Source of the DNA: an uncultured Pelagibacteraceae bacterium
GTDB lineage: Bacteria > Pseudomonadota > Alphaproteobacteria > Pelagibacterales > Pelagibacteraceae
DNA: 64,000 nt
Assembly: GCA_905612235.1 (NCBI GenBank)
Contig: CAJQRF010000003.1
Span: 27,594 to 91,593, forward strand
Reading direction: 5' to 3'
Shown: piece by piece, positions 1 to 10,139 of the stretch
Position numbering within the stretch: the stretch's first letter is position 1
Layout: each line of letters starts with the position of its first letter
Position numbers and translations under genes: made by a program
Notes under the pieces: generated by a model
Seen by the model: only the letters and a program-made list of their open reading frames with translations
Database searches by the model: none
What the model was told of the DNA's origin: nothing

Positions 1-664
1 ATTTTAGCCTTAGTAAACTCAAATTGTCTTTTTGAAATCGTAATGCAATCTAATTTTATATCATAATTTTTTGCAACTTGTTCTGCAAAACCACCCCAAC
101 CACATCCTATTTCTAATAAATTACTTCCTGGTTTGGGCTTAATTAAATCTATTAATTTATTGTATTTATTAATTTGAGCTTTTTCTAAAGTTTCGTCTTT
201 AGAATTAAAAATACCACAAGAATAGGTCAAACTTTTATCTAACCATGCAGAAAAAAATTCATTGCCCAAGTCATAATGTGCAGATATATATTTTTTACTT
301 CTATCTTTGGTATTAGTGTTAGTTAACTTGTTTAAAACTCTTTGTATAAAAGGTAATTTAAGCAATCCAGAAAATTGATATGTTACATTAATATTTCTAG
401 CACTTAATTCTATCAATGAAGTTAGATCATTGGTTTCGAATTCACTATTAATATAACTTTCCCCTAAACTACTACTTCCTCCTCTTAGTATTTTTAAAGA
501 GAAGCTCGGATCGTTAATTTTTATTTGTGCATTAAGTGAACTATTTTTGTTGCCAAAAAAAAATTTCTTACCTTTGTAATCTGTTAATTCTAAGTAGCCA
601 TATGAAATTTTATTCAAATTCCAAAAAACGAATTGGTCAGCAAATTGATCTAGATTTAAATTCA
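1..664 (-). CDS. Cyclopropane-fatty-acyl-phospholipid synthase-like SAM methyltransferase (partial, runs off the left edge)
   Basis: Manual minus-strand translation from ATG at 664: MNLNLDQFADQFVFWNLNKISYGYLEL...SAHYDLGNEFFSAWLDKSLTYSCGIF...LLEIGCGWGGFAEQVA; YDLGN.FF..WLD....YSC and EIGCGWGG are Cfa-family motifs. Confidence 0.9.
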
Positions 665-1435
665 TTATTTCTCTATAGATAAGTTATTTTTTATATTAAT
701 TTTTTTTTTTACTAATTTAACTCCTTTTATCCACAATCGAAATGCTTCAAAATGTATCGCCGCTATAACTTTAAATGACATAAGTGGGTGTTTTAAAAAT
801 TGGTAAAGCAAATTATTACTATTTAAGCTGATTCTTTTTCCTGTTTGGTGGGCAATAAGTAAGGTTCCATAGGCATCTGTTTGTTTTATTAAAACATTTA
901 TATTACTGCCAGGTTTAGATAATCTAAAGTTGTAAAATGTTTTCATTTCAATAAATGGGGAAACATATAATTTTTTGCTGCATTTATGTAATATAACTTT
1001 AGACGATGATAGGCTCCGAAACACATAGGTGTGTTGCTCGTTAAAAGTATTTTTTACTTCATAAAGAATTGCCTTAAGTTTTAGATTTTTATCATAACAG
1101 TAAAATATACTTAAAGGATTAAAAACATAACCAAAAAATCTCGGAAAACAAAGCAGCTTGATTGTACCGTTACCAATATTTATTTTTGACTTTGATAACG
1201 TTTTTTTTACCCATTCAGTCAAAGAGCTTCCATTGCGAGGACCATGATCTACATTATAAAAACTTAAAATATTAAATCTATTATAAGAAAAAAAACTTAT
1301 TTTTTTTGAAATGCTATCAATTTCCTTTAAATTAATTAATAAAGAAAAGGTTTTATAAGAAAAAAAATGTTTTTTTGGTTTAAATCTTTTATGAGTAATA
1401 ATGCCTGAATATATTGATGAAGAGATGTTTTTCAT
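665..1435 (-). CDS. DUF1365 family protein
   Basis: SSIYSGIITHKRFKPKKHFFSYKTFSLLINL... and CFPRFFGYVFNPLSIFYCYD match DUF1365. Confidence 0.85.
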   Translation of the reverse strand: MKNISSSIYSGIITHKRFKPKKHFFSYKTFSLLINLKEIDSISKKISFFSYNRFNILSFYNVDHGPRNGSSLTEWVKKTLSKSKINIGNGTIKLLCFPRFFGYVFNPLSIFYCYDKNLKLKAILYEVKNTFNEQHTYVFRSLSSSKVILHKCSKKLYVSPFIEMKTFYNFRLSKPGSNINVLIKQTDAYGTLLIAHQTGKRISLNSNNLLYQFLKHPLMSFKVIAAIHFEAFRLWIKGVKLVKKKINIKNNLSIEK

Positions 1436-2673
1436 ATCTTGTTTGCAATATTTATTCCAGATTTTAAACCATCTTCATGAAAGCCATAGCCAAAATAGCT
1501 ACCACAGAACCAACTATTATTTACACCCTGCAGCTCTTCTAAATATTTTTGGGCATTCATGGTTTCTTTATTATAAATAGGATGAGTAAATTCAACTTTT
1601 TTAATAATTTTATTTTTATTAATTGGGATAAAAGGATTCAGAGTAAGAAAATAATTATTTACAGTATTTAAATTTTGTAAATTATTCAACCAATATGTAA
1701 GACAGTTATTGCTTAAATCATTTTTATCTAAAATTGAGTTCCAGCTAGACCAAGCATTTTTTTTTTCTGGCATGAAATGATGGTCAGTGTGTAGATAAGC
1801 TATATTATTTTTATATCTAAAGTTACTTAAAATTTTCTTTTCATTTTCTGTAGGATTTTGGATTAAATTTAATGTCTGGTCAGCATGTGAGGCAAAAACA
1901 ACATGATCGTAATCAAAATATTTGTTATCATCACCATAATATAATCTTACATTCTTCTTATTTCTTAATACTTTTTTAATTGCATGATTTTTAAAATATT
2001 TTCCATTAATTGATTGTAAAACTTTATTAACATAAGCCTTACTTCTCCCCGAAACTGTATACCATTGAGGTCTATTTTTTATTTTAAAAAGCCCATGATT
2101 TCTAAAAAAATTTAAAAATAATTTCATTGGCATTTTTTTTGCTAATTCAGTCGGGGACGACCAAATAGCAGCAACCATTGGAATAATATGAAAATTTATA
2201 AAATAATCAGACATTTTTTTAGATCTTAAAAAATCTTCTAATGATTGATTTTCATAACTATTTATATCTATTTTTGAGGCTATTTTATAAAAATAAATTA
2301 TATCTTTTATCATTCTTAAAAAATTTAAGTTGAATACGTTATACTTATTTGAAAATAAACCTTTTAGTCCATTGCCTGAGTATTCAATATTTGAATTCTT
2401 TACTGATACTGAAAAAGACATGTTGCTTTTTTTATAAGAAATATTTAGATCCCTAAAAAAGCTTACTAAGTTTGGGTAAGTTTCTTTATTAAATACAATA
2501 AACCCCAAGTCTAATGAAATTATTTCATTTTTTGCTTTAGCGTTAATATCAAAGGTATACGAATGTCCACCAAAACTGTCTTCTTTTTCGAACAAATCTA
2601 CTCTGTGTTTTTTTGATAAAAAGTAAGCTGCACTCAAACCAGAAATTCCTGAGCCAATAACAGCAATTTTCAT
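1432..2673 (-). CDS. FAD-dependent amine-oxidase-like NAD(P)-binding oxidoreductase
   Basis: N-terminal Rossmann motif MKIAVIGSGISGLSAAYFLSKKHRVDLFEKEDSFGGHSYT. Confidence 0.85.
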   Translation of the reverse strand: MKIAVIGSGISGLSAAYFLSKKHRVDLFEKEDSFGGHSYTFDINAKAKNEIISLDLGFIVFNKETYPNLVSFFRDLNISYKKSNMSFSVSVKNSNIEYSGNGLKGLFSNKYNVFNLNFLRMIKDIIYFYKIASKIDINSYENQSLEDFLRSKKMSDYFINFHIIPMVAAIWSSPTELAKKMPMKLFLNFFRNHGLFKIKNRPQWYTVSGRSKAYVNKVLQSINGKYFKNHAIKKVLRNKKNVRLYYGDDNKYFDYDHVVFASHADQTLNLIQNPTENEKKILSNFRYKNNIAYLHTDHHFMPEKKNAWSSWNSILDKNDLSNNCLTYWLNNLQNLNTVNNYFLTLNPFIPINKNKIIKKVEFTHPIYNKETMNAQKYLEELQGVNNSWFCGSYFGYGFHEDGLKSGINIANKI

Positions 2674-2679
2674 ATATTA

Positions 2680-3561
2680 TTATTTTTTATATTTTTTAAA
2701 TTTAGTGTTAACACTGAATTCAAATATAATAGCAAAAACAATAATTCCACCACCAATAATGACGCTCATTGGTGGGACCTCATTTATAAAAATCCACGCC
2801 CAAATAGGTCCAAGAACCGCCTCTGTTAACATTAAAACTCCAACGACGGCTGCTGGGGTTGTTTGGGAGCCAACAGTAATTAAAATAAATCCAAATCCAA
2901 TTTGAAAAACACCTGCTAAAAAACCAAGAAAAAGATCATGTGGTGAAATTGATAACTTGCCTGCCACTAAGTAACCAATAAATGCGGCCATAATACCTGC
3001 TACGAATTGAGCCGGAACCATGTCAACGTTGGGATATTTTCTTACAATTATTATTAATACCGCGAAGGAAATGGGCATTACGAATGCCACGATGTTTCCA
3101 AAAAATTGTACGTTAGTTTGTACAGATAGAGAGCTGCCAACAATCAACAAGACGCCACACATTCCCACTAGAATTGAGATAAAAGTTATTAAATTTATTT
3201 TTTCTTTTAAAAAAACATAACCAAAAAATGCTAAAAAAATTGTCTCTGTTGTAATTATAAAAAGAGTATTTGCAACTGTCGTGTAATACATTGCAAACAC
3301 ATAAGATGCAAAACCAAACCCTAAAAATATCCCTGCGACTAAACCTGGGACTCCAAATCTATAAAAAACAGTAAAAAAATTTTTTTTATATTTAACGAGT
3401 AAATACAATGCTACAATTATTGTAAAAAAAAATTGTCTCCAAAAAAGAATTTGCCACAAATTTGCACCTTCAAAAGATTTTACAATTATTCCTCCAAAGC
3501 TTAGGAATGTTGCACCTAAGAGGACTAAAATTGAACCTGGAATTTTATTTAAAAATGTCAA
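2680..3561 (-). CDS. EamA/DMT family transporter
   Basis: Ten hydrophobic segments, two EamA-like repeats. Confidence 0.85.
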   Translation of the reverse strand: MTFLNKIPGSILVLLGATFLSFGGIIVKSFEGANLWQILFWRQFFFTIIVALYLLVKYKKNFFTVFYRFGVPGLVAGIFLGFGFASYVFAMYYTTVANTLFIITTETIFLAFFGYVFLKEKINLITFISILVGMCGVLLIVGSSLSVQTNVQFFGNIVAFVMPISFAVLIIIVRKYPNVDMVPAQFVAGIMAAFIGYLVAGKLSISPHDLFLGFLAGVFQIGFGFILITVGSQTTPAAVVGVLMLTEAVLGPIWAWIFINEVPPMSVIIGGGIIVFAIIFEFSVNTKFKKYKK

Positions 3562-3570
3562 ATTGTTTAC

Positions 3571-4572
3571 TTAATTTTTTTTTATAATTTTTGTTTTATT
3601 AATATAATTAACAAGACATTCATTGTAGTATGAATGTGCTTTACCACTTGGGTGGTAGTCACCAGGTAAAATCATTTCTCCTACTAAAGAAACAGAACAA
3701 TCTACATAATTAATTTTATTATTTTTAAAATAATTTATATAATTATTTTTTTTGTTAGGATTATCAAGATCTAGAATTAACAATATAAAATCAGCACTAT
3801 AATTAGATGAAATATTTTTCATTTCTAAAATTATTTTTTTAGTAACAAGAAGTTGCTGTTTTTTTCTGTGTTTAGTTTTTAATTTCATATAAGTTTTTTC
3901 AAAAAGCGCTATTAATGAGGATTTCTCTCTTAAAGGTAAATTTATATAGCTTGTCGGTGGTCGCATTAATAATTTATTATCTTTTCCAAGAATTGCGTAT
4001 GGAGTACTTACATGACCACGCCTTGAATACTTGGCCAAAGTATGTAGCCACCTGGCTCTTGCAACATTTCGATATTCATGGTGAGCAATTAATCCATATA
4101 CAACTAGTCTTGGTGATTGCATTTTTGTTATTTGCTTTTCTAGCATTAAAAGTGATTGAACACTTCCATATCCCCCTTGTGCAAAATTATATACTTTAAA
4201 ATTTTCAAATTCTTTCTGAAATTTATGAGAAAATGTTTCATAGTCATTTACTCCCCAACCTTGAGTAAATGAACCTCCAATCATTAATATTTCCTTTTCA
4301 GATTGATTTTTGCTGTTGATTATTCTTTCGCTATTTTTTCCAAAATTCATTTGAAACTTTTTAATTGATTCATTTCGTGTTTTAATTTCATAAGTGCCTT
4401 TTTTGGCCTTCCATCCCAAAACAGCATCAGGTTTAAAAATTGGTTTTTCATTTACAATAATATTTTCCCATGGCTTGTAACCTAATGCTTTTAATAAAAT
4501 TTCCAAAACTACAAGTGATACAAGTGTAGAGACAAAAACTAAAATTATTTTTTTAAATGAAATTATTTTCAT
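3571..4572 (-). CDS. SGNH/GDSL hydrolase-like protein with N-terminal membrane anchor
   Basis: N-terminal hydrophobic helix, GGSFTQGWGV nucleophile-like motif, C-terminal GDYHPSGKAH. Confidence 0.65.
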   Translation of the reverse strand: MKIISFKKIILVFVSTLVSLVVLEILLKALGYKPWENIIVNEKPIFKPDAVLGWKAKKGTYEIKTRNESIKKFQMNFGKNSERIINSKNQSEKEILMIGGSFTQGWGVNDYETFSHKFQKEFENFKVYNFAQGGYGSVQSLLMLEKQITKMQSPRLVVYGLIAHHEYRNVARARWLHTLAKYSRRGHVSTPYAILGKDNKLLMRPPTSYINLPLREKSSLIALFEKTYMKLKTKHRKKQQLLVTKKIILEMKNISSNYSADFILLILDLDNPNKKNNYINYFKNNKINYVDCSVSLVGEMILPGDYHPSGKAHSYYNECLVNYINKTKIIKKN

Positions 4573-5524
4573 TAATATTTTTTATAATTTTTGAAATATT
4601 GTTATACCTTTCAGAATACAATTGTTCTGCTTCTTTAAGACCTATACACTTAAACGTGATATTTGTCCCTGGTATTTTTTGAACTAACAAATCATAATCA
4701 GCAGATATTATGTTAGCTATTTTGGGGTACCCACCAATTGTTGGATGGTCTGTTAAAAGTATTATTGGTTGACCATCTGCAGGCACTTGCACTGATCCTT
4801 TTGTGATGCCCTCTGATCTTATGTTTGTGTTAATAATATTTTCTAAGGCTTTGCCCTTTAATCTCATTCCCATACGATCAGTTAAATTTGTAATTTTATA
4901 ATTCTGGGAAAAAAATTTTTTTTTACTTTCTTCTGAGAAGTAATCATGCTGAGGTCCTTTTAGAACCCTAATTGTATTAACATCTTCTGTGGAAATAATA
5001 GCTTTGAAATTTTCTTTATTATCGTTTGCTTTATTAATTACAATCTTATCCTCTTCTTTAATTTTATTTCCATTGTTGGGTCCTATTCTTGCTCTAACTA
5101 AAGTGGATACACTGCTGAAAAAAGACTGTATTTTGAAACCTCCAGCTACAGATAAATAACCATATGCAGATTTTTTTGTTGCTATAACATCTATTACATC
5201 TCCCTCATTTAAATTATAACTTCTATTACACTGTCCTTTGATCGTATCATTGTTTGAATAAACAATTTGAAAGTGCGTGTTACCTGTTACTGCAATCTTA
5301 GTTTTACCTTTCGTTAACTTTAACATGGGGCCTTGATAAGCAAACTCTAAGGCTCCATAATTTTTTTTATTTCCAACTAATGCATTGGCAATTAAAAAAG
5401 ACTTATGGTCCATACATCCTCCTGGGGGAAGTCCAAAGTGTTGCAATCCAAAGCGTCCTTCGTCTTGGTATGTGGTGTTGATTCCAGGTCTTAAAACTTT
5501 AAAAAAATTATTATCCATGATCAT
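4553..5524 (-). CDS. pxpC: 5-oxoprolinase subunit C / biotin-dependent carboxyltransferase family
   Basis: VLRPGINTTYQDEGRFGLQHFGLPPGGCMDHKSF..ANALVGN..., typical of PxpC/AHS2. Confidence 0.9.
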   Translation of the reverse strand: MIMDNNFFKVLRPGINTTYQDEGRFGLQHFGLPPGGCMDHKSFLIANALVGNKKNYGALEFAYQGPMLKLTKGKTKIAVTGNTHFQIVYSNNDTIKGQCNRSYNLNEGDVIDVIATKKSAYGYLSVAGGFKIQSFFSSVSTLVRARIGPNNGNKIKEEDKIVINKANDNKENFKAIISTEDVNTIRVLKGPQHDYFSEESKKKFFSQNYKITNLTDRMGMRLKGKALENIINTNIRSEGITKGSVQVPADGQPIILLTDHPTIGGYPKIANIISADYDLLVQKIPGTNITFKCIGLKEAEQLYSERYNNISKIIKNINENNFI

Positions 5525-6197
5525 GACTGTGGAACTCCTCTTTAGATATTGATTTAAATTTTATAGTATCTCCGGGAGATAGGAGACATGGGTTTAAATT
5601 ATTTTTGCTATTAAAAAGTATTGTTGGGGTTCTTCCTATAATATTCCATCCACCAGGACTTTCATAAGGATATATGTTACAAAACTTTTCAACAATTCCA
5701 ATTGAGCCTGCTGGAACCTTAACTCTTGGAGTTTTTAAGCGATTTAAAAAAAGTTTTTTGCTAACATCTCCCATAAATGGATGCCCAGGCACAAAACCAA
5801 TCATATAGACGAAGTAGGTAGATTTTAAATGAATACTAATTATCTCTTCTTTATCCAATTTTAATTCTCTACTCATCTTTGTTAAATCCATTTCAAAATC
5901 ATAACAAATAGGAATATTCCATTCTTTTTTTTCTTGTTTAAAACTAAAATTATAAAAATTTGAAGAATTTATAAAATCAGAAACTATTTTTGAGTTAGTT
6001 TTTTTTAAATCAAAACTAATTATTAATTTATTATAAGAGGGGGCACAATTTAATATCCCTTTTATTTTTTCTAGTTTTGATTGTTTTTTTATAAAGTAAA
6101 ATAATTTCAATACCTCATTATTAATGTCTTGATTTACTTCGTCACCAAAATCACAAATAATCGCAGAATCGCCAATATTATTTAGTTTATTTAACAT
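5511..6197 (-). CDS. pxpB: 5-oxoprolinase subunit B
   Basis: YMIGFVPGHPFMGDV...TPRVKVPAGSIGI...YPYESPGGWNIIGRTP, typical of PxpB/AHS1. Confidence 0.9.
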   Translation of the reverse strand: MLNKLNNIGDSAIICDFGDEVNQDINNEVLKLFYFIKKQSKLEKIKGILNCAPSYNKLIISFDLKKTNSKIVSDFINSSNFYNFSFKQEKKEWNIPICYDFEMDLTKMSRELKLDKEEIISIHLKSTYFVYMIGFVPGHPFMGDVSKKLFLNRLKTPRVKVPAGSIGIVEKFCNIYPYESPGGWNIIGRTPTILFNSKNNLNPCLLSPGDTIKFKSISKEEFHSHDHG

Positions 6198-6249
6198 AAG
6201 CTGATATAATAATTATTATTCCTTATTAAATAAACTAAGGATTTGAAAT

Positions 6250-7023
6250 ATGGAAATTAACATTAACTGTGATCTAGGGGAAAGCTCAAAGTTTCACTCA
6301 ACAGAAAATGACCCTCTTTTATTAAATATTGTTAACTCTGCAAATATAGCTTGTGGATATCATGCTGGAGATAAAATTACTATGGAAAAAACTATAGAAA
6401 TTTCAAAAAAAAATAAAGTTAGTATAGGTGCTCACCCATCTTTTAAAGATAGAGAAAATTTTGGAAGAAAAAGGCTAAATTTATCAAATTGGGAAATAAC
6501 TAAATTAATAACTGAACAAATAAAATTACTTTCAGACATTGCTGCCAGTAAAGAAATGAAAATAACTCACGTCAAACCGCATGGCGCTTTAAATAATATG
6601 GCTTGTGAAGATTATGATCTAGCAAAAACTATTTCTGAATCCATAATAAAAATTAATAAAGATTTGATATTTTTAGTACCTACTGGATCTAAAATGGAGA
6701 AAGTAGGAAAAAATCTCGGAATGAAAATTGCTACAGAAATATTTGCTGATAGAAACTATGAAGATGATGGAAATTTAGTATTAAGATCAAAGAAAAATGC
6801 AATGATAACTGACCCAAATATTGCCGCACAACACATTGTTAAAATGGTAAAAAATAAAGCATTAAATTGTTATTCAGGAAAACAAATTCCTTGTCAGATT
6901 GACTCAGTTTGCGTTCATGGTGATGGTCAAAATGCAGTAAAAACTGCTAAAAAAATAAAGGAAGGTCTTATAAGATCTGGTGTGACTTTAAAGACATTAG
7001 ATAAAATGAAAAAATTCATTTAA
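6250..7023 (+). CDS. pxpA: 5-oxoprolinase subunit A (LamB/YcsF family)
   Basis: INCDLGESSKFH...NIACGYHAGD...IGAHPSFKDRENFGRK...HVKPHGALNNMA. Confidence 0.95.
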   Translation: MEININCDLGESSKFHSTENDPLLLNIVNSANIACGYHAGDKITMEKTIEISKKNKVSIGAHPSFKDRENFGRKRLNLSNWEITKLITEQIKLLSDIAASKEMKITHVKPHGALNNMACEDYDLAKTISESIIKINKDLIFLVPTGSKMEKVGKNLGMKIATEIFADRNYEDDGNLVLRSKKNAMITDPNIAAQHIVKMVKNKALNCYSGKQIPCQIDSVCVHGDGQNAVKTAKKIKEGLIRSGVTLKTLDKMKKFI

Positions 7024-7040
7024 GTAAGTTTTTAAATAAA

Positions 7041-7523
7041 ATGAAAAAAATTGCTAAATCTTTAATTATAATTTTTGCCATGTCTCTTTTTAATTGTAAT
7101 TCAATTTTTGCTGCAGGAACTACCAGTAGTGGAAATGATGATGCTGATTTATATAAAAAAGGAAAAAATTTAGTGTATAGAGCTAAAAAACTTGAAAAAA
7201 AAAATAAAAACATGAAGGCAGAAAAATTATATTTAAAAGCCCTTGTTAATTTTGAGAAAGCTTATACTAAAGATAAAAAAAATCCGGATATATTAAACTA
7301 TTTGGGTTATGCATTAAGAAAGACTGGTCAACTTGAAAAAGCAGAAATTTTTTATCTTAAAGGATTAGATCTTGACGCAGGACATTTGGGTATCAATGAA
7401 TATCTAGGTGAACTTTATGTTCAAACTAATAGAATTGAACTTGCTGAAAAAAGACTTGAAGTTCTTGCTGGCTGCAAATGTGAAGAATATAAAGAACTAA
7501 AAGAATTAATAGATAATAATTAA
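7041..7523 (+). CDS. Secreted tetratricopeptide-repeat protein
   Basis: Signal peptide and TPR-like repeats (NPDILNYLGYALRKTGQLEKAEIFYLKGL). Confidence 0.75.
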   Translation: MKKIAKSLIIIFAMSLFNCNSIFAAGTTSSGNDDADLYKKGKNLVYRAKKLEKKNKNMKAEKLYLKALVNFEKAYTKDKKNPDILNYLGYALRKTGQLEKAEIFYLKGLDLDAGHLGINEYLGELYVQTNRIELAEKRLEVLAGCKCEEYKELKELIDNN

Positions 7524-7524
7524 A

Positions 7525-7980
7525 ATGAGATCCATTAAATCCACAGAAATAGATCATCTATACAAAATATTTAAACCTCAATTAAGTCCAAAAAAAATGT
7601 TAAAATTTGGTGTTTTTGGTGGCTCATATTTCGAAGGAAAAATAAAAGAATATCCTAAAGTGTGGTTTACAAAAGCAAAACTTAGTAAAACTTTTGATAT
7701 AAAACAAAATTATTTTAAAGTTAAAGCGGGCCTATCAAGAGAGCACTGGATAGAAAAAGGTTGGATTTTTAAAGAAGACCCTTTGGGTTGGTTCCAGTGG
7801 TATTGTAGATTTACAAAAGGAAGACGTATTCCCCATATCGATGGTGTACAAATAAAAAGGTGGAAAAATTTTACTAGGCATGTAACTGCTATAAAAAATA
7901 ACTGTGAGTCTGGTGATATATACTGCAGAAGAAGACAGAGACAAGCAATTTTGCAATGGGCTTATAATCCTTTTATTTAA
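7525..7980 (+). CDS. Conserved hypothetical protein rich in Trp/Arg/Lys
   Basis: Intact 151-aa ORF starting right after the TPR gene; no family recognised with confidence. Confidence 0.6.
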   Translation: MRSIKSTEIDHLYKIFKPQLSPKKMLKFGVFGGSYFEGKIKEYPKVWFTKAKLSKTFDIKQNYFKVKAGLSREHWIEKGWIFKEDPLGWFQWYCRFTKGRRIPHIDGVQIKRWKNFTRHVTAIKNNCESGDIYCRRRQRQAILQWAYNPFI

Positions 7981-8014
7981 CACAATTTAGCATTAGAATT
8001 ATAAAATATATAAA

Positions 8015-8626
8015 GTGATAGAAGAGACCTTAATATTTTTTCAAATAATATTTATAGACATCGTGATGGCTGCAGATAATGCCATAATCATAGGCATGGT
8101 AGCAGCAAATTTTGCTCCAAAAAACAGAAAACAAATCATAATGTGGGGTGTTTTTGCAGCCTTTATTTTCAGAATTATATTCGCCTTTTCTGCAACTTTT
8201 TTATTTCAATTTGCATTCATTAAACTAATTGGTGGAGCACTACTTTTATGGATTGTTAACGAACTTAGACAAGATTTATTTAATATTAAAAAAATAAAAT
8301 CTCCCACAAAAAAATCAAAGGAACCATCTTTTATGAGTGGAGTTTATAAAGTCTTGGTAGCTGATATTACGCTAAGTTTTGACAACGTTTTAGGAGTAGC
8401 TGGCGCAGCTAAAGATCATTACTTTTTATTATTCTTTGGTTTATTTTTATCTGTAGTTTTAATAGGAGCAGCCGCATCTTATTTTGCAAAATATATTCAA
8501 GATCATAAATGGGTGGGTTATATCGGTTTAGTTGTAATTCTACTAGTAGCAATTCAATTAATTATTGGCGGTTTAATAGACTACAATGTTCTTGTAATCA
8601 ATAAACCTTTTGCTTCCTGGTTTTAA
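8015..8626 (+). CDS. TerC/YjbE family integral membrane protein
   Basis: [16 protein letters not shown] and [19 protein letters not shown] motifs; probable GTG start. Confidence 0.9.
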   Translation: MIEETLIFFQIIFIDIVMAADNAIIIGMVAANFAPKNRKQIIMWGVFAAFIFRIIFAFSATFLFQFAFIKLIGGALLLWIVNELRQDLFNIKKIKSPTKKSKEPSFMSGVYKVLVADITLSFDNVLGVAGAAKDHYFLLFFGLFLSVVLIGAAASYFAKYIQDHKWVGYIGLVVILLVAIQLIIGGLIDYNVLVINKPFASWF

Positions 8627-10128
8627 AATATAGTTTTTTTAGAAGAAGATAAATTTTTAAGATCAGATTTAACTTCAATATTAAGTTTATGTAAGTCTGA
8701 TTTACCTAACTCTCTTAAACTTTGAACACTATTTAAAAATCCCTCAGATTCTTTTTGGTCGATAATGCTAGAGGTCAAAGTTTTAAATTTATTAATATAA
8801 TCTTCTCTTTTAAAAGGTCTATTACCACTAGGATGAGCATCCGCAACACCTAGCTTAGATTTAATTTTAGACCCATTTTTCATTTGAATCACAACTTCTC
8901 CACCAAAGCATTTTTTTTTAGGGTTTGGTTCATGGTATTTTTTTGTCCATTTCTTATCTTCGTAAGTCACTATTTTTTGCCACAAATCAATTGTACTTTT
9001 TTTATTTGCTCTTTCATGAGTATAAGAGTCAATATGGTGCCAAACACCATCTTCTAAGGCAACGGCAAAAATATACATAATTGAATGGTCTAAAGTTTCT
9101 CTAGAAGCATTTGGATCCACTTTTTGAGGATCATTTGCTCCTGTACCAATTACATAATGTGTATGATGACTTGTGAAAATTTTAATTTTTTTAATATCCG
9201 AAATATCTTTAATTTTTTTATTTAAACTTATAGCAAGATCTATTAAAGCTTGCGACTGGTACTCCGCCGAATATTCTTTTGTATAAGTTTCTAATATAGA
9301 TTTTTTTTCCTCTTTTATATTTGGTAATGGAACAGTATATTTTGCTTTCTTCCCAGATAACACATGAGCTATTACGCTATCTTCACCTTCGTATATTGGG
9401 CTTGGTGAACCCTCTCCTCTCATTGCTCTATCTACTGCTTCAATAGATAATTTACCTGCATGCGCAGGAGCAAATGCTTTCCAACTTGATATTTCTCCTT
9501 TTCTAGATTGTCTCGTAGAAATAGTTGTGTGCAAAGCTTGTTGAATTGATTGATAAATTATTTCTGTATCCAAATTTAATAAAGATCCGAGACCAGCTGC
9601 AACACTAGGTCCTAAATGGGCAATATGATCAATCTTATGTTCATGAAGACAAATTCCTTTAACTAAATTTACTTGGACTTCATAAGCTGTAATAATGCCT
9701 CTTATTAAGTCTACTCCTGATAAATTTTTTTGTTGAGCTACTGCTAATATGGGTGGAATATTGTCACCTGGGTGACTGTAATCAGCAGCTAAAAACGTAT
9801 CATGATAATCTAATTCTCTAACGGCTGTTCCATTGGCCCATGCAGCCCATTCACAATGAAATCTTTGATTTGAATTTACACCAAATATAGTTGCTCCATT
9901 ATTTCTGGGATGAGTTAAAGCCATATCTCTCGCAGAAATCACTGGTTGTCTTTCTAATGATGCTACAGCAACAGCGGCATTATCAATTATTCTATTTATG
10001 ACCATATCAATTGATTTTTCATTTAAAGGTGAATTATCAGAAGCAATTTCAGCAATTTTCCATGCCAGTTGGTCTTCTTTTTTTAACTTTGATTTAGATG
10101 AATGAACTTTAACTTTAATATTTTTCAA
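8623..10128 (-). CDS. prpD: MmgE/PrpD family protein (2-methylcitrate dehydratase-like)
   Basis: [28 protein letters not shown] and [29 protein letters not shown], full length 501 aa. Confidence 0.85.
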   Translation of the reverse strand: MKNIKVKVHSSKSKLKKEDQLAWKIAEIASDNSPLNEKSIDMVINRIIDNAAVAVASLERQPVISARDMALTHPRNNGATIFGVNSNQRFHCEWAAWANGTAVRELDYHDTFLAADYSHPGDNIPPILAVAQQKNLSGVDLIRGIITAYEVQVNLVKGICLHEHKIDHIAHLGPSVAAGLGSLLNLDTEIIYQSIQQALHTTISTRQSRKGEISSWKAFAPAHAGKLSIEAVDRAMRGEGSPSPIYEGEDSVIAHVLSGKKAKYTVPLPNIKEEKKSILETYTKEYSAEYQSQALIDLAISLNKKIKDISDIKKIKIFTSHHTHYVIGTGANDPQKVDPNASRETLDHSIMYIFAVALEDGVWHHIDSYTHERANKKSTIDLWQKIVTYEDKKWTKKYHEPNPKKKCFGGEVVIQMKNGSKIKSKLGVADAHPSGNRPFKREDYINKFKTLTSSIIDQKESEGFLNSVQSLRELGKSDLHKLNIEVKSDLKNLSSSKKTIF

Positions 10129-10139
10129 TTTTTTAACCT

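Noticed and set aside
3915-4199. 94-aa plus-strand ORF with membrane-protein look
   Set aside because: Lies antisense within the intact SGNH-like CDS; hydrophobic appearance can come from the opposite strand's codon composition.
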